This document shows positions 43,663-51,476 of a stretch of 64,000 bases of DNA, piece after piece. Numbering within the stretch: the first letter of the stretch is position 1; each line of letters opens with the position of its first letter. This DNA is from JAIBJN01 sp035461525 (GTDB lineage Bacteria > Actinomycetota > Thermoleophilia > Gaiellales > Gaiellaceae), in the NCBI GenBank assembly GCA_035461525.1, contig DATHVD010000006.1:16889-80888 (forward strand), read 5' to 3'. The notes below the pieces were generated by a model. That model was not told where the DNA came from and did no database searches. It was given only the letters and a program-made list of their open reading frames with translations. A program made the position numbers and the translations under genes.

Positions 43663-46116
43663 CTAGACGACGAGGTTGACGAGCTTGCCGGGAACGACGA
43701 TCTCCTTGCGGATCTCCTTGCCGTCCAGGTGCGCCCGCACACGCGGCAGCTCCTTCGCGCGCTCGACGAGCTCCGCCTCGGCGAGCCCGACCGGGACCTC
43801 GACGCGATCCCGGACCCTCCCGTTCACCTGCACGACGAGCTGGAAGCTCTCCCGCTCGAGCAGCGCCGGATCCGCCTCCGGCCAGGGCTCCTCCCACAGC
43901 CGCTCGCGGCCCAGGCGCTCCCAGAGCTCCTCGGCGACGTGCGGCGCATACGGCTGGATCAGGCTGACGGCCGTCTCCGTCGCAAACCGGACCTCTCCCG
44001 CCCGGGCCGGGTCGTCCTTGGCCCGGTAGACGTCGTTGACGAGCTCGATCACGGCAGCGATGGGCGTGTGCACCTGGAAGCGCCGCTCGATGTCGTCGGT
44101 GACGCGGGCGATCGTCTGGTGCGCGCGGGCGACGAGCGTTCCTTCGACGGGCGCTTCGACGGGGCCGCGCTCGACCACTTCGAGCCCGAGCCGCCAGAGA
44201 CGCCCGAGGAAGCGGGACATGCCCGCGATGCCGCGATCCTGCCACTCGATGTCGTCCTCCGCCGGGCCCATGAAGAGGACGTAGAGGCGAACGGCGTCGG
44301 CGCCGTGCGCGGCGACCATCTCGTCGGGCGAGACGACGTTGCCCTTCGACTTCGCCATCTTGGCGCCGCGGTAGTAGATCATCCCCTGGGTGAAGAGCCG
44401 CAGGAACGGCTCGCGGAACCCGAGCAGGCCGAGGTCGTTCAGCACCTTCACGAAGAAGCGCGCGTAGAGCAGGTGCAGGATCGCGTGCTCTACGCCGCCG
44501 ATGTACTGGTTCACGGGGAGCCAGTAGTTCGCCACCGCCGGGTCCCAGGCCGCCTCGTCGTTGCGGGCGTCCGTGTAGCGGATGAAGTACCAGGAGGAGT
44601 CCACGAACGTGTCCATGGTGTCCGTCTCCCGCCGCGCCTCCCCGCCGCAGCGCGGGCACGTCGTCCGCACCCAGTCCTCGGCGGCCGCGAGCGGGGAGCG
44701 GCCCTTCGGGAGGTACTCCTCGACCTCGGGCAGCTCGACCGGCAGGTCCTCGTCGGGGATGGGGACGATGCCGCAGGAGTCGCAGTAGACGACGGGGATC
44801 GGGCAGCCCCAGTAGCGCTGGCGGGACAGGAGCCAGTCGCGGAGGCGGTACGAGACGGCCGGGCGACCGCGTCCCTGGGACTCGAGCCACTCGACGACGG
44901 CGACCTTCGCCTCCTCGCTCGTCATGCCGGAGAACTGCGCCGAGTTGACGAGGCGCTCGTCGTCCGCGTGCCCGACGTACGCGGCGCCCTCCTCGACGTC
45001 CCCGTCGGCCGGGACGACGACCGTCTCGACGGGCAGCTCGTAGCGCCACGCGAAGGCGTAGTCGCGCTCGTCGTGGGCGGGCACGGCCATGATCGCGCCC
45101 GTGCCGTACTCCATGAGCACGTAGTCGGAGACCCAGATCGGCAGGCGGTGCTCGTTGACCGGGTTCGTGACGAAGGCGCCGGTGAAGACGCCTGTCTTCT
45201 CCTTCTCGGGGTCGGCGCGCTCGGCGGTCGAGCGGCCGGCCGCACGGCGCACGTACTCGAGCACCTCCTCCTCGTGCGGCGTCCCCTCGACGAGCCTGGG
45301 AACCAGCGGGTGCTCCGGCGCGAGGACGAAGAAGGTCGCGCCGAAGAGGGTATCCGGCCTCGTCGTGAACACGGGCAGGTCGAGGTCGAGCTCCTCGATC
45401 CGGAAGAGCACCTCCGCGCCCTCGGAACGCCCGATCCAGTTCCGCTGCATCGTCAGCACGCGCTCGGGCCAGGACTCGAGCAGCTCCATCTCCTCGAGGA
45501 GCCGGTCGGCGTAGGCCGTGATGCGGAAGAACCACTGCTCGAGATTGCGCCGCTCGACCTCGGCGCCGCAGCGCTCGCAGCGACCGTCGATCACCTGCTC
45601 GTTGGCGAGCACCGTCTGGTCGACCGGGCACCAGTTCACGGGCGCCTCCTTGCGGTAGGCGAGCCCGGCCTCGAGGAAGCGGAGGAAGAGCCACTGCGTC
45701 CAGCGGTAGTACGCGGGCTCGTGCGTCGACACCTCGCGGTCCCAGTCGATCGCCCAGCCGAGGCGGTGCATCTGCTCCCGGATCGCGGCGATGTTGCGCT
45801 CCGTCACCACCCGGGGGTGGCCGCCTTCCCGGATGGCCGCGTTCTCGGCCGGGAGGCCGAAGGCGTCGTACCCCATCGGGCGCAGCACCTCGTAGCCGCG
45901 ACGGCGGCGGACGTGGGCGATCACGTCGCCGAGCGTGTAGTTCTTCGCGTGCCCCATGTGCAGCTCGCCTGAGGGGTAGGGCAGCATCTCGAGGACGTAG
46001 GTGCGCTCGACCCCTTCGGTCCCGGGCTCGGACGGGTTGGGGACGTGGAACGCGCCCTCGCGCTCCCAGAGGTCCTGCCACTTGCGCTCGATCGCCTTCG
46101 GCTCGTACTGCTCCAT
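43663..46116 (-). CDS. leuS: Leucyl-tRNA synthetase
   Basis: 817 residues, bacterial-type class I synthetase. PYPSGELHMGHAKNYTLGD carries the HIGH motif as HMGH; the connective-peptide editing domain is present (res ~230-420, TTRPDTLFGATFFVLAPEHPL and GTGAIMAVPAHDERD); GAKMAKSKGNVVSPDE is the KMSKS loop; an anticodon-binding domain and a C-terminal NGRVRDRVEVP domain follow. A probable attenuator leader lies upstream. Confidence 0.96.
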   Translation of the reverse strand: MEQYEPKAIERKWQDLWEREGAFHVPNPSEPGTEGVERTYVLEMLPYPSGELHMGHAKNYTLGDVIAHVRRRRGYEVLRPMGYDAFGLPAENAAIREGGHPRVVTERNIAAIREQMHRLGWAIDWDREVSTHEPAYYRWTQWLFLRFLEAGLAYRKEAPVNWCPVDQTVLANEQVIDGRCERCGAEVERRNLEQWFFRITAYADRLLEEMELLESWPERVLTMQRNWIGRSEGAEVLFRIEELDLDLPVFTTRPDTLFGATFFVLAPEHPLVPRLVEGTPHEEEVLEYVRRAAGRSTAERADPEKEKTGVFTGAFVTNPVNEHRLPIWVSDYVLMEYGTGAIMAVPAHDERDYAFAWRYELPVETVVVPADGDVEEGAAYVGHADDERLVNSAQFSGMTSEEAKVAVVEWLESQGRGRPAVSYRLRDWLLSRQRYWGCPIPVVYCDSCGIVPIPDEDLPVELPEVEEYLPKGRSPLAAAEDWVRTTCPRCGGEARRETDTMDTFVDSSWYFIRYTDARNDEAAWDPAVANYWLPVNQYIGGVEHAILHLLYARFFVKVLNDLGLLGFREPFLRLFTQGMIYYRGAKMAKSKGNVVSPDEMVAAHGADAVRLYVLFMGPAEDDIEWQDRGIAGMSRFLGRLWRLGLEVVERGPVEAPVEGTLVARAHQTIARVTDDIERRFQVHTPIAAVIELVNDVYRAKDDPARAGEVRFATETAVSLIQPYAPHVAEELWERLGRERLWEEPWPEADPALLERESFQLVVQVNGRVRDRVEVPVGLAEAELVERAKELPRVRAHLDGKEIRKEIVVPGKLVNLVV

Positions 46117-46137
46117 CGCGTCTCCAGAAACGAAAAA

Positions 46138-46153
46138 CCTCTCTTGCGAGAGG
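46138..46153 (-). terminator. Rho-independent-type attenuator hairpin before leuS
   Basis: A CCTCTC/GAGAGG stem with loop GCAA followed directly by five T on the minus strand (46137-46133), about 20 bases before the leuS ATG. It is one of few U-run terminators in this GC-rich window, and its place inside a leader suggests conditional termination. Confidence 0.6.
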
Positions 46154-46170
46154 CGGGCGGGAGAGAATCC

Positions 46171-46191
46171 GGCGACCGGATTCCGGTCGCC
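46171..46191 (-). other. Leader hairpin upstream of the leuS attenuator
   Basis: A perfect 9-bp stem GGCGACCGG/CCGGTCGCC with loop AAT, between the mini-ORF and the terminator hairpin. It could be the pause or anti-terminator partner. Confidence 0.5.
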
Positions 46192-46207
46192 GCGCGCCCT
46201 CCCCGGC

Positions 46208-46228
46208 TCAGATAAGGAGGAATGCCAT
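46208..46228 (-). CDS. Putative leader peptide MAFLLI upstream of leuS
   Basis: A six-codon frame ATG-GCA-TTC-CTC-CTT-ATC-TGA. It holds two adjacent leucine codons, one of them CTT, which is rare at this base composition. It is followed by two hairpins and a U-run before leuS, the layout of a ribosome-mediated attenuator. No clear ribosome site precedes the ATG. Speculative but specific. Confidence 0.35.
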   Translation of the reverse strand: MAFLLI

Positions 46229-46321
46229 TCCGGCCGCAAGTGTAGCTGCGGGGCCGGTTCGCAGTGTGCGCGGGGCCGGGCGTGGGTATGGGAGCCCACA
46301 CAGCGAGCGAAAGGAGCCGGC

Positions 46322-46555
46322 ATGGCCGTCTGCGACGTCTGCGGCAACGACTACGACAAGTCCTTCGAGGTGACGATGGCCGGGGAGACGCGCACGTTCG
46401 ACAGCTTCGAATGCGCGATCCACGCGCTCGCGCCGACGTGCCCGCACTGCGAGTGCCGCGTTATCGGCCACGGCGTCGAGGCGGACGGGCGCATCTTCTG
46501 CTGCGCTCACTGCGCCGAGCACTCCGGGGTCACGGGCCTGCAGGACAGGGTCTGA
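46322..46555 (+). CDS. Metallothionein-like cysteine-rich protein
   Basis: 77 residues with nine cysteines: CDVCGNDY at the N-terminus, SFECAIH, PTCPHCECR and FCCAHCAEH. The CxxC pairs with histidines fit a zinc-binding or metallothionein-like fold. The string TFDSFECAIHALAPTCPHC is, as I recall, a conserved hallmark of small actinobacterial proteins annotated as metallothionein. ATG with AAGGAG nearby; it is divergent from leuS. Confidence 0.7.
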   Translation: MAVCDVCGNDYDKSFEVTMAGETRTFDSFECAIHALAPTCPHCECRVIGHGVEADGRIFCCAHCAEHSGVTGLQDRV

Positions 46556-46591
46556 GCGCGCCCCGGGGCCGCCGGCTGCCACAATCCGGCG

Positions 46592-47425
46592 GTGATCTCG
46601 ACCTACTCGATCGCCGCCTGCGACCTCGAGGCGCGCGAGTGGGGTGTCGCGGTGCAGTCGAGGTTCCTCGCGGTCGGCGCCGCCGTGCCCGCGGCCCAGT
46701 CCGAGGTGGGCGCCGTGGCGACGCAGGCCTGGGCGAACCTCGCCTACCGCGGGCAGGGGCTGGAGCTCCTACGCGCCGGGCTCGGGGCCGAGGAGGCCGT
46801 GGCCCGCCTCGTTGCCGGCGACGAGGGCCACGACCACCGCCAGCTCGGCGTCGTCGACGGCCGCGGCGGCTCGGCGACCTACACGGGCGCGTCCTGCCTC
46901 GACTGGGCCGGAGGGCGTACGGGGCCCGGGTACGCGGCCCAGGGGAACATCCTCGTCTCCGGCGCCACGGTGGACGCGCTCGCCGAGGCCTTCGAGACGA
47001 CCCGGGGACGGCCGCTGGCCGAGCGGCTGCTGGCCGCTCTCGCCGCCGGGCCGGCCGCCGGCGGCGACCGGCGGGGCCAGCAGTCCGCGGCGCTTCTCGT
47101 CGTCCGCCGCGGCGGCGGCTACGGGGGGACGAGCGACGTCGCGGTCGATCTCCGCGTCGACGACCACCCCCGGCCCATCGAGGAGCTCGAGCGACTCCAC
47201 GGCCTGCACGTCCTCTTCTTCGGCGAGACGCCCGAGGTGGAGTGGCTGGACGTCGACGCCGCGCTCGGGGACGAGATCCGCGCCCGGCTGGCCGCCCTCG
47301 GCTACGCCCACGACGATCTCGGCGCCGCCCTGGAGCGGTGGGCCGGGAACGAGAATCTCGAGGAGCGAGTGCGCGGTGCCGAGCGGATCGACCCCGTCGT
47401 CCTCGACGAGCTGCGCGCCCGCTAG
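46592..47425 (+). CDS. DUF1028 family protein (Ntn-hydrolase-like)
   Basis: 277 residues. The N-terminus MISTYSIAACDLEAREWGVAVQ and QAWANLAYRGQGLELLRAG, plus GNILVSGATVDALAEAFE and GGQ..SAALLVVRRGGGYGG, match DUF1028, a family with the Ntn-hydrolase fold and no settled function. The C-terminal third (GDEIRARLAALGY) is a peptidoglycan-binding-like extension also seen in relatives. GTG start with CACAAT six bases upstream, possibly leaderless. Confidence 0.85.
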   Translation: MISTYSIAACDLEAREWGVAVQSRFLAVGAAVPAAQSEVGAVATQAWANLAYRGQGLELLRAGLGAEEAVARLVAGDEGHDHRQLGVVDGRGGSATYTGASCLDWAGGRTGPGYAAQGNILVSGATVDALAEAFETTRGRPLAERLLAALAAGPAAGGDRRGQQSAALLVVRRGGGYGGTSDVAVDLRVDDHPRPIEELERLHGLHVLFFGETPEVEWLDVDAALGDEIRARLAALGYAHDDLGAALERWAGNENLEERVRGAERIDPVVLDELRAR

Positions 47426-47431
47426 AAAGCC

Positions 47432-47462
47432 GAGAGGCCCGGTGTGGTGGGCCGGGCCTCTC
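47432..47462. terminator. Bidirectional terminator after the DUF1028 gene
   Basis: An 11-bp stem GAGAGGCCCGG/CCGGGCCTCTC with a nine-base loop, seven bases after the DUF1028 stop and 24 bases from the end of the convergent membrane-protein gene. Confidence 0.7.
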
Positions 47463-47485
47463 CGCCGCTGCAGATGTCCCGAGGG

Positions 47486-48127
47486 CTAGGGGGCCGTCAC
47501 GGGACGGTCGGAGGCCGTTGCGGCGGGGGAGTCCGCGCGGGCCCGAAGAGCGCCGCCGAGGGCGAGGACGATGAAGCCGACGCCGGTGAGGATCAGCGCG
47601 ACGCCGACGATGATCGCGAAGAGCGCCAGCTGCTCGGCCATGAACGAGACGTTGAGGGCGGTGGCGAGGGTCGTCGCGGTCACCCACGTGTTCCGGGTGC
47701 TGTTGGAGACGGGGTTGCCTTCCTCGTCCGTCAGCGCCGCTTCCGGATCGCTCGTGCCCGCCGGGTTCTCGGGATCGTCAGCCGCGAGGAAGCGGCCCAT
47801 CTCGGCGTACGTGAGCCCGCCCGTTCCCTCGAGCGCGTGGATGCGGAGGTACTCGGCGAAGCAGCGCGCGTCGGCGCCGTTCTCGATCGGCTCGTCGGCG
47901 ACGTCGCAGTCGGGCACCTCGACGCCCGAGATGCCGGCTTCGGCCAGTGCGACCTCGGTGTCCGCCGGGTTCATGTCGGGCGTGCCGACGATGTTCTCGC
48001 GCTTGACCTCCTCGGACACCGTGCCGCGCGCGTCGATGCTCATGAGGAGCGCGCCGATGCCGAACGCGATGAGGAGGATGCCGGCGATCACGCCCCCGTA
48101 CTCGAAGATCTTCCGTCTCGTGGTCAT
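47486..48127 (-). CDS. Hypothetical two-helix membrane protein
   Basis: 213 residues, family not recognised. One helix near the N-terminus (GGVIAGILLIAFGIGALLM) and one near the C-terminus (LALFAIIVGVALILTGVGFIVLALGG) flank an acidic extracytoplasmic domain of about 120 residues with two cysteines (VPDCDVA, DARCFAEY). The N- and C-terminal tails are short, so nearly the whole mass is outside. AAGGAG precedes the ATG, a conventional leadered start. Confidence 0.7.
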   Translation of the reverse strand: MTTRRKIFEYGGVIAGILLIAFGIGALLMSIDARGTVSEEVKRENIVGTPDMNPADTEVALAEAGISGVEVPDCDVADEPIENGADARCFAEYLRIHALEGTGGLTYAEMGRFLAADDPENPAGTSDPEAALTDEEGNPVSNSTRNTWVTATTLATALNVSFMAEQLALFAIIVGVALILTGVGFIVLALGGALRARADSPAATASDRPVTAP

Positions 48128-48209
48128 GTCTCGTTTCTCCTTGTGCTCGGTGCGTTGGGTGGAGCGTTCCCGACCGCGACCGGGCGGCCATCCGGGGCCG
48201 TACCGAAAC

Positions 48210-48232
48210 GCGCTGCGGATTTTCCGCAGCGC
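48210..48232. repeat. Perfect inverted repeat between divergent genes
   Basis: A 10-bp inverted repeat (GCGCTGCGGA and complement) with spacer TTT, centred 37 bases before the LtrA start and about 95 bases from the divergent membrane-protein start. It could be an operator or a leader hairpin. Confidence 0.4.
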
Positions 48233-48257
48233 TACGGCCTGCGATCATCCCTGCGGC

Positions 48258-49421
48258 ATGGAAGCCGCCCACGCTCCCGACAGGCCGCACGCAGAGGGCG
48301 AAGCCGAGCATCAGGTCACCCCGCTCGAGCTTTTCTTCGACCTGGTCTTCGTGTTCGCCCTCACGCAGGTGACCGGTCTCATGACGCACGACCCGACGTG
48401 GGCGGGGGTCGGCCGCGGGCTGCTCGTCCTCGCCGCGCTCTGGTGGGCCTGGGGGGCCTACGCGTGGCTCACGAACGCCATCGACCTGGAGCGGCCTTCC
48501 GCGCGCATCGCGCTCTTCGCGGCGATGGGGGCGGTGCTGGTCGCCGCCATGGCCGTCCCGGAGGCCTTCGGCTCGGACGGCGTGCTCTTCGGGGTCTCGT
48601 ACTTCGCGGTCCGCGTCCTCCACATCGTGCTCTACGCGGAGGGGTCGCCCGACGTGGACATGCGCCAGGCGGCCCTCCGCCTGGCGCGGACGGCCGTGCC
48701 GGCCCCGGCGCTCCTGATCGCGGCCGGGTTCCTCGACGGGCCTGCGCAGGTCGGCCTCTGGGTCGCGGCACTCGCGATCGACTACGCCGGCCCGTACGTC
48801 TTCGGCGTCCGCGGGTTTACGGTCTCGGCCGAGTACTTCGCGGAGCGCTTCGGGCTCGTCGTCATCATCGCCCTCGGCGAGTCGATCGTCGCACTCGGCA
48901 TCGGGGCGAGCGGCCTCGAGCTCGGGTCGAAGGTCATCCTCACGGCCGTGCTGGGCCTCGCGCTGGCGGCCGCGCTCTGGTGGGCCTACTTCGACGTCGT
49001 CGCGGTCGTCGCCCGGCGCAAGCTGAACGAGGCGCTCGGCCACGAGCGGACGCTCCTCGCCCGCGACTCCTACAGCGTCCTGCACCTGCCGATCGTGGCC
49101 GGGATCGTCCTCGCCGCCTTCGGCGTCGAGGAGGCGATCGGGCACGTGGACGTCCCGCTCGACACCGTGCCGGCCGCGGGGCTCTGCGGGGGCGTGGCCC
49201 TCGTCTTCCTCGCGCACGTCGCCATCCGCTTCCGGAGCGTCCGGACCGTCAGCCGCCGGCGTGTCGTCGCCGCGGCGGCCACCCTCGCGCTCCTCCCGCT
49301 CGCCACCCGCTGGGACGCACCGGTCGCGCTGGCGCTGGTGACGGCGGTCGCGTCCGGGCTAGTGGCCTACGAGGCGATTCGCCTTCGCGACCAGCGAGCG
49401 CAGGTGCGCGCGGCCCGCTGA
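48258..49421 (+). CDS. Low temperature requirement protein A (LtrA) family membrane protein
   Basis: 387 residues with about ten helices. TPLELFFDLVFVFALTQVT near the N-terminus, SAEYFAERFGLVVIIALGESIVALG in the middle, and WWAYFD are the LtrA signature. The Listeria member is needed for growth in the cold; biochemical function is unknown. Start ATG 48258. A terminator follows. Confidence 0.9.
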   Translation: MEAAHAPDRPHAEGEAEHQVTPLELFFDLVFVFALTQVTGLMTHDPTWAGVGRGLLVLAALWWAWGAYAWLTNAIDLERPSARIALFAAMGAVLVAAMAVPEAFGSDGVLFGVSYFAVRVLHIVLYAEGSPDVDMRQAALRLARTAVPAPALLIAAGFLDGPAQVGLWVAALAIDYAGPYVFGVRGFTVSAEYFAERFGLVVIIALGESIVALGIGASGLELGSKVILTAVLGLALAAALWWAYFDVVAVVARRKLNEALGHERTLLARDSYSVLHLPIVAGIVLAAFGVEEAIGHVDVPLDTVPAAGLCGGVALVFLAHVAIRFRSVRTVSRRRVVAAAATLALLPLATRWDAPVALALVTAVASGLVAYEAIRLRDQRAQVRAAR

Positions 49422-49429
49422 GCGCACGA

Positions 49430-49449
49430 CGCCCCTCGGGAAAGGGGCG
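49430..49449. terminator. Terminator between the LtrA gene and a facing small gene
   Basis: A 7-bp stem CGCCCCT/AGGGGCG with a six-base loop, eight bases after the LtrA stop. It lies just beyond the stop of the convergent small ORF, so it may serve both strands. Confidence 0.55.
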
Positions 49450-49455
49450 CCGGCG

Positions 49456-49605
49456 CTACGCGAGGCGGGGGCGGAGGGCGCCGAGGAGGCGCCGGCGGCG
49501 CGCCCGCTTCGCCAGCGGAGTGAACCGGGTGGGACGGCCTGCGTCGCGCTCCGGGCGGAGCAGCCGCTGGCGGGTCTCGTGCTGGATGAGCGAGAGATGG
49601 GTCAT
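49456..49605 (-). CDS. Small basic hypothetical protein (49 residues)
   Basis: Starts MTHLSLIQHETRQRLL and continues with an Arg-rich stretch (AKRARRRRLLG). 12 of 49 residues are arginine or lysine in the C-terminal half. An AAAGGAG site lies eight bases before the ATG, and a terminator-like hairpin follows, so it is probably expressed. Nothing known matches; a nucleic-acid-binding peptide is only a guess. Confidence 0.5.
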   Translation of the reverse strand: MTHLSLIQHETRQRLLRPERDAGRPTRFTPLAKRARRRRLLGALRPRLA

Positions 49606-49618
49606 GAGGGCGCTCCTT

Positions 49619-50125
49619 TCATCGCGCCTCCATCACACCACGGCGACCCACCGCCCGCAGTACGGCGAGCATGCGTCCGGGGGGTGCGGCTACCCCTCCC
49701 CACCGGCCCAGCGGCGGATACTGGAAGCCGAAGATCGCCGCCCACTCCGCGATCGCGCGATCCTCCTCGCGGGAGCACGGCGCGTAGGCGACGTCGACCT
49801 CTTCGCCCGCGAGGGCCCCCCCGAGGTCGAGTGTCGTGAGCCCCGCGGGAAGCGTGCAGGCCGGCTCGGTCGGGTCGGGCAGCAGGGTCACGTCGTCGAC
49901 GGCGAGGCGCTCGCAGACCGCCGCGGCATCCTCGACGTCGCCGCCGGGCGGGTCGCACTCGAGCTCGTAGGACTCTTCGATCTCGTCGTCGCCGGTGACG
50001 TGGAAGACGGCGGTCAGAGCCGTAGCGGCCTCCTCGGGCTCCTCCTCCGCCGCGTCCTCCCCGGAGCAACCGGCGAAGAGGACGGCGAGCGCAACGGGGA
50101 GCGCAAGTGCGAGGCGACGCGTCAT
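49619..50125 (-). CDS. Lipoprotein with subtilisin inhibitor (SSI)-like domain
   Basis: 168 residues. Lipoprotein signal RRLALALPVALAVLFAGC (lipobox FAGC), an acidic linker, then a domain whose cysteine pattern and ELECDPPGGDVEDAAAVCERL resembles Streptomyces subtilisin inhibitor (C-x-P-P-G-G ... C). A second pair (PACTLP, APCSRE) and IAEWAAIFGF fit the C-terminal half. The reactive loop is not identifiable. TAGGCT lies six bases before the ATG. Confidence 0.6.
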   Translation of the reverse strand: MTRRLALALPVALAVLFAGCSGEDAAEEEPEEAATALTAVFHVTGDDEIEESYELECDPPGGDVEDAAAVCERLAVDDVTLLPDPTEPACTLPAGLTTLDLGGALAGEEVDVAYAPCSREEDRAIAEWAAIFGFQYPPLGRWGGVAAPPGRMLAVLRAVGRRGVMEAR

Positions 50126-50131
50126 GCGCGG

Positions 50132-50137
50132 AGCCTA
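50132..50137 (-). promoter_or_regulatory. -10 box of a leaderless promoter for the SSI-like lipoprotein
   Basis: TAGGCT on the minus strand, exactly six bases before the ATG at 50125. Confidence 0.5.
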
Positions 50138-50174
50138 ACCCGCTCGACGCCGTCCCTTACCGGGAGCCGGCGGA

Positions 50175-50945
50175 CTACTCCCGTCCGGCCTCGCTCGCGG
50201 CGGCCGCCGCGAGCATCGCCCGCACCATGTCGAGCTTCGGCACGTTCGGCCGCGGGTAGGCCTTGCGGCTGTGCGTGAGGCGCAGGCCGAGGAGCGCCTC
50301 CGCGAGCTTGTACGTGAGAGGCCCCGGATTGATCACCGGCACGGGGAGGTTCTCGGCCAGGTGCCCGTGAGCCTGGTGCATCGTCGTCGAGCCGAGGCAG
50401 ATGACGTCGGCGCCGTCCTCGACGCACCGCAGGCCGGCCTCGACGAGCTTCGGGAAGACGTCCTCCTCCTTGCCGCCGAGCAGGTTCTCGACGTCCGGCG
50501 GCGTATCGATGGAGCGGACCGACGCGCACTTGTCCGCGAGCCCGTACTCCTGCAGGCCCTTCTCGTACAGCTTCATCCACGGGTCCCACTGCGTCAGGAC
50601 CGAGAACCGGTTCCCGAGCAGGAGCGCCGTCAGGAACGAGGCCCTTGCGGGCGCGATCACCGGGATGTCCAGGACCGAGCGGAGCGCGTTCATCCCCGAG
50701 TCGCTCATCGTGTCGATGCAGACCGCGTCGTAGCCGTCGTCTTCGGCGGAGAGCCCCGCCTCGAACATGGCCATGTCGGCAAGGACGTAGTCGTGGTAGC
50801 TGTCGTAGAGCGCGGGGCCCGCCGTGACCGGCCGGAAGTCGAACTCGATGTCGGGCCCCAGCTCGACCGAATGCAGCTGGGCCCGCCGGTTGGCGAGGCC
50901 CTTCTCGTCGAAGGCGAACGGGACGAGGACGACGACTCTTGCCAC
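50175..50945 (-). CDS. Asp/Glu/hydantoin racemase family protein
   Basis: 256 residues, two similar alpha/beta lobes. The first lobe cysteine lies in AVCIDTMSDSGMNAL and the second near VICLGSTTMHQAHG, positions used by the two-cysteine racemases of this superfamily (hydantoin racemase, maleate isomerase, Asp/Glu racemase). PVINPGPLTYKLAE closes the fold. The GTG at 50945 is chosen for the GGAGG site seven bases upstream. Substrate not predictable. Confidence 0.78.
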   Translation of the reverse strand: MARVVVLVPFAFDEKGLANRRAQLHSVELGPDIEFDFRPVTAGPALYDSYHDYVLADMAMFEAGLSAEDDGYDAVCIDTMSDSGMNALRSVLDIPVIAPARASFLTALLLGNRFSVLTQWDPWMKLYEKGLQEYGLADKCASVRSIDTPPDVENLLGGKEEDVFPKLVEAGLRCVEDGADVICLGSTTMHQAHGHLAENLPVPVINPGPLTYKLAEALLGLRLTHSRKAYPRPNVPKLDMVRAMLAAAAASEAGRE

Positions 50946-51007
50946 GCTGACCTCCTTCGCGGGACCTCGGCCCTCGGGCTGCGTGAGCTTGCCCACGGCA
51001 CCCTGAG

Positions 51008-51080
51008 TGGAGCCAGCGGGATTCGAACCCGCGACCTTCGCGCTGCCAGCGCGACGCTCTCCCAGCTGAGCTATGGCCCC
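51008..51080 (-). tRNA. tRNA-Ala (anticodon GGC)
   Basis: 73 bases. Acceptor GGGGCCA pairs with TGGCTCC and includes the G3-U70 wobble that identifies alanine tRNA. The anticodon stem TCGCG/CGCGA encloses CTGGCAG, anticodon GGC (51047-51045), reading GCC. T arm GCGGGTTCGAATCCCGC. CCA is not encoded. A TAGACT -10 box lies at 51098-51093. Confidence 0.95.
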
Positions 51081-51092
51081 GTGATCGCCCCA

Positions 51093-51098
51093 AGTCTA
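51093..51098 (-). promoter_or_regulatory. -10 box upstream of tRNA-Ala
   Basis: TAGACT on the minus strand, 12 bases before the mature 5' end at 51080, which would give a short 5' leader for RNase P. The rest of the gap up to 51284 shows no gene. Confidence 0.45.
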
Positions 51099-51284
51099 GA
51101 CGCGCGAGGACGAAGTCGTCGGCCCAGTGCACGCCGGTGAGCCGGCGTGAGGGTCTCGGAGGCCTCGCGGAACCCGACGGCGAGCACCAGGACGATCGCC
51201 GCCAGCGCACGCTGGTTCGACCGGCGCGGGCCCTCGCGGCGGTTTCCCGGTTTCCCCGGCCCCGGAAGCGGGCACCAAGAGGCC

Positions 51285-51473
51285 GTGGCCGAGAAGACCG
51301 ACTACAGCCCCGTGCGCGAGCGGGCGCCCGCTCCCGAGCAGAAGCGGGAGCGACGGCTTACGAAGGCCTTCGTCCTCGGCGCGCACGCCTTCTGGCTCTA
51401 CGCGCTCGTCGTCGCGGGCGTGATCGCCCTCCTGATCTGGCTCCTCGGCGGCTTCGACGCCGGCGGGCGCTAG
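51285..51473 (+). CDS. Small single-helix membrane protein (62 residues)
   Basis: GTG start; a charged N-terminal half (EKTDYSPVRERAPAPEQKRERRL) then one helix (AFWLYALVVAGVIALLIWLL) near the C-terminus. A type II anchor with a cytoplasmic charged tail is likely. It ends four bases before the convergent rsfS stop. No family recognised; base composition is gene-like over this stretch. Confidence 0.55.
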   Translation: MAEKTDYSPVRERAPAPEQKRERRLTKAFVLGAHAFWLYALVVAGVIALLIWLLGGFDAGGR

Positions 51474-51476
51474 CGC

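Noticed and set aside
46117..46320. T-box riboswitch for leuS
   Set aside because: No convincing T-box consensus or specifier stem; a leader-peptide attenuator fits the visible parts better, though not proven.
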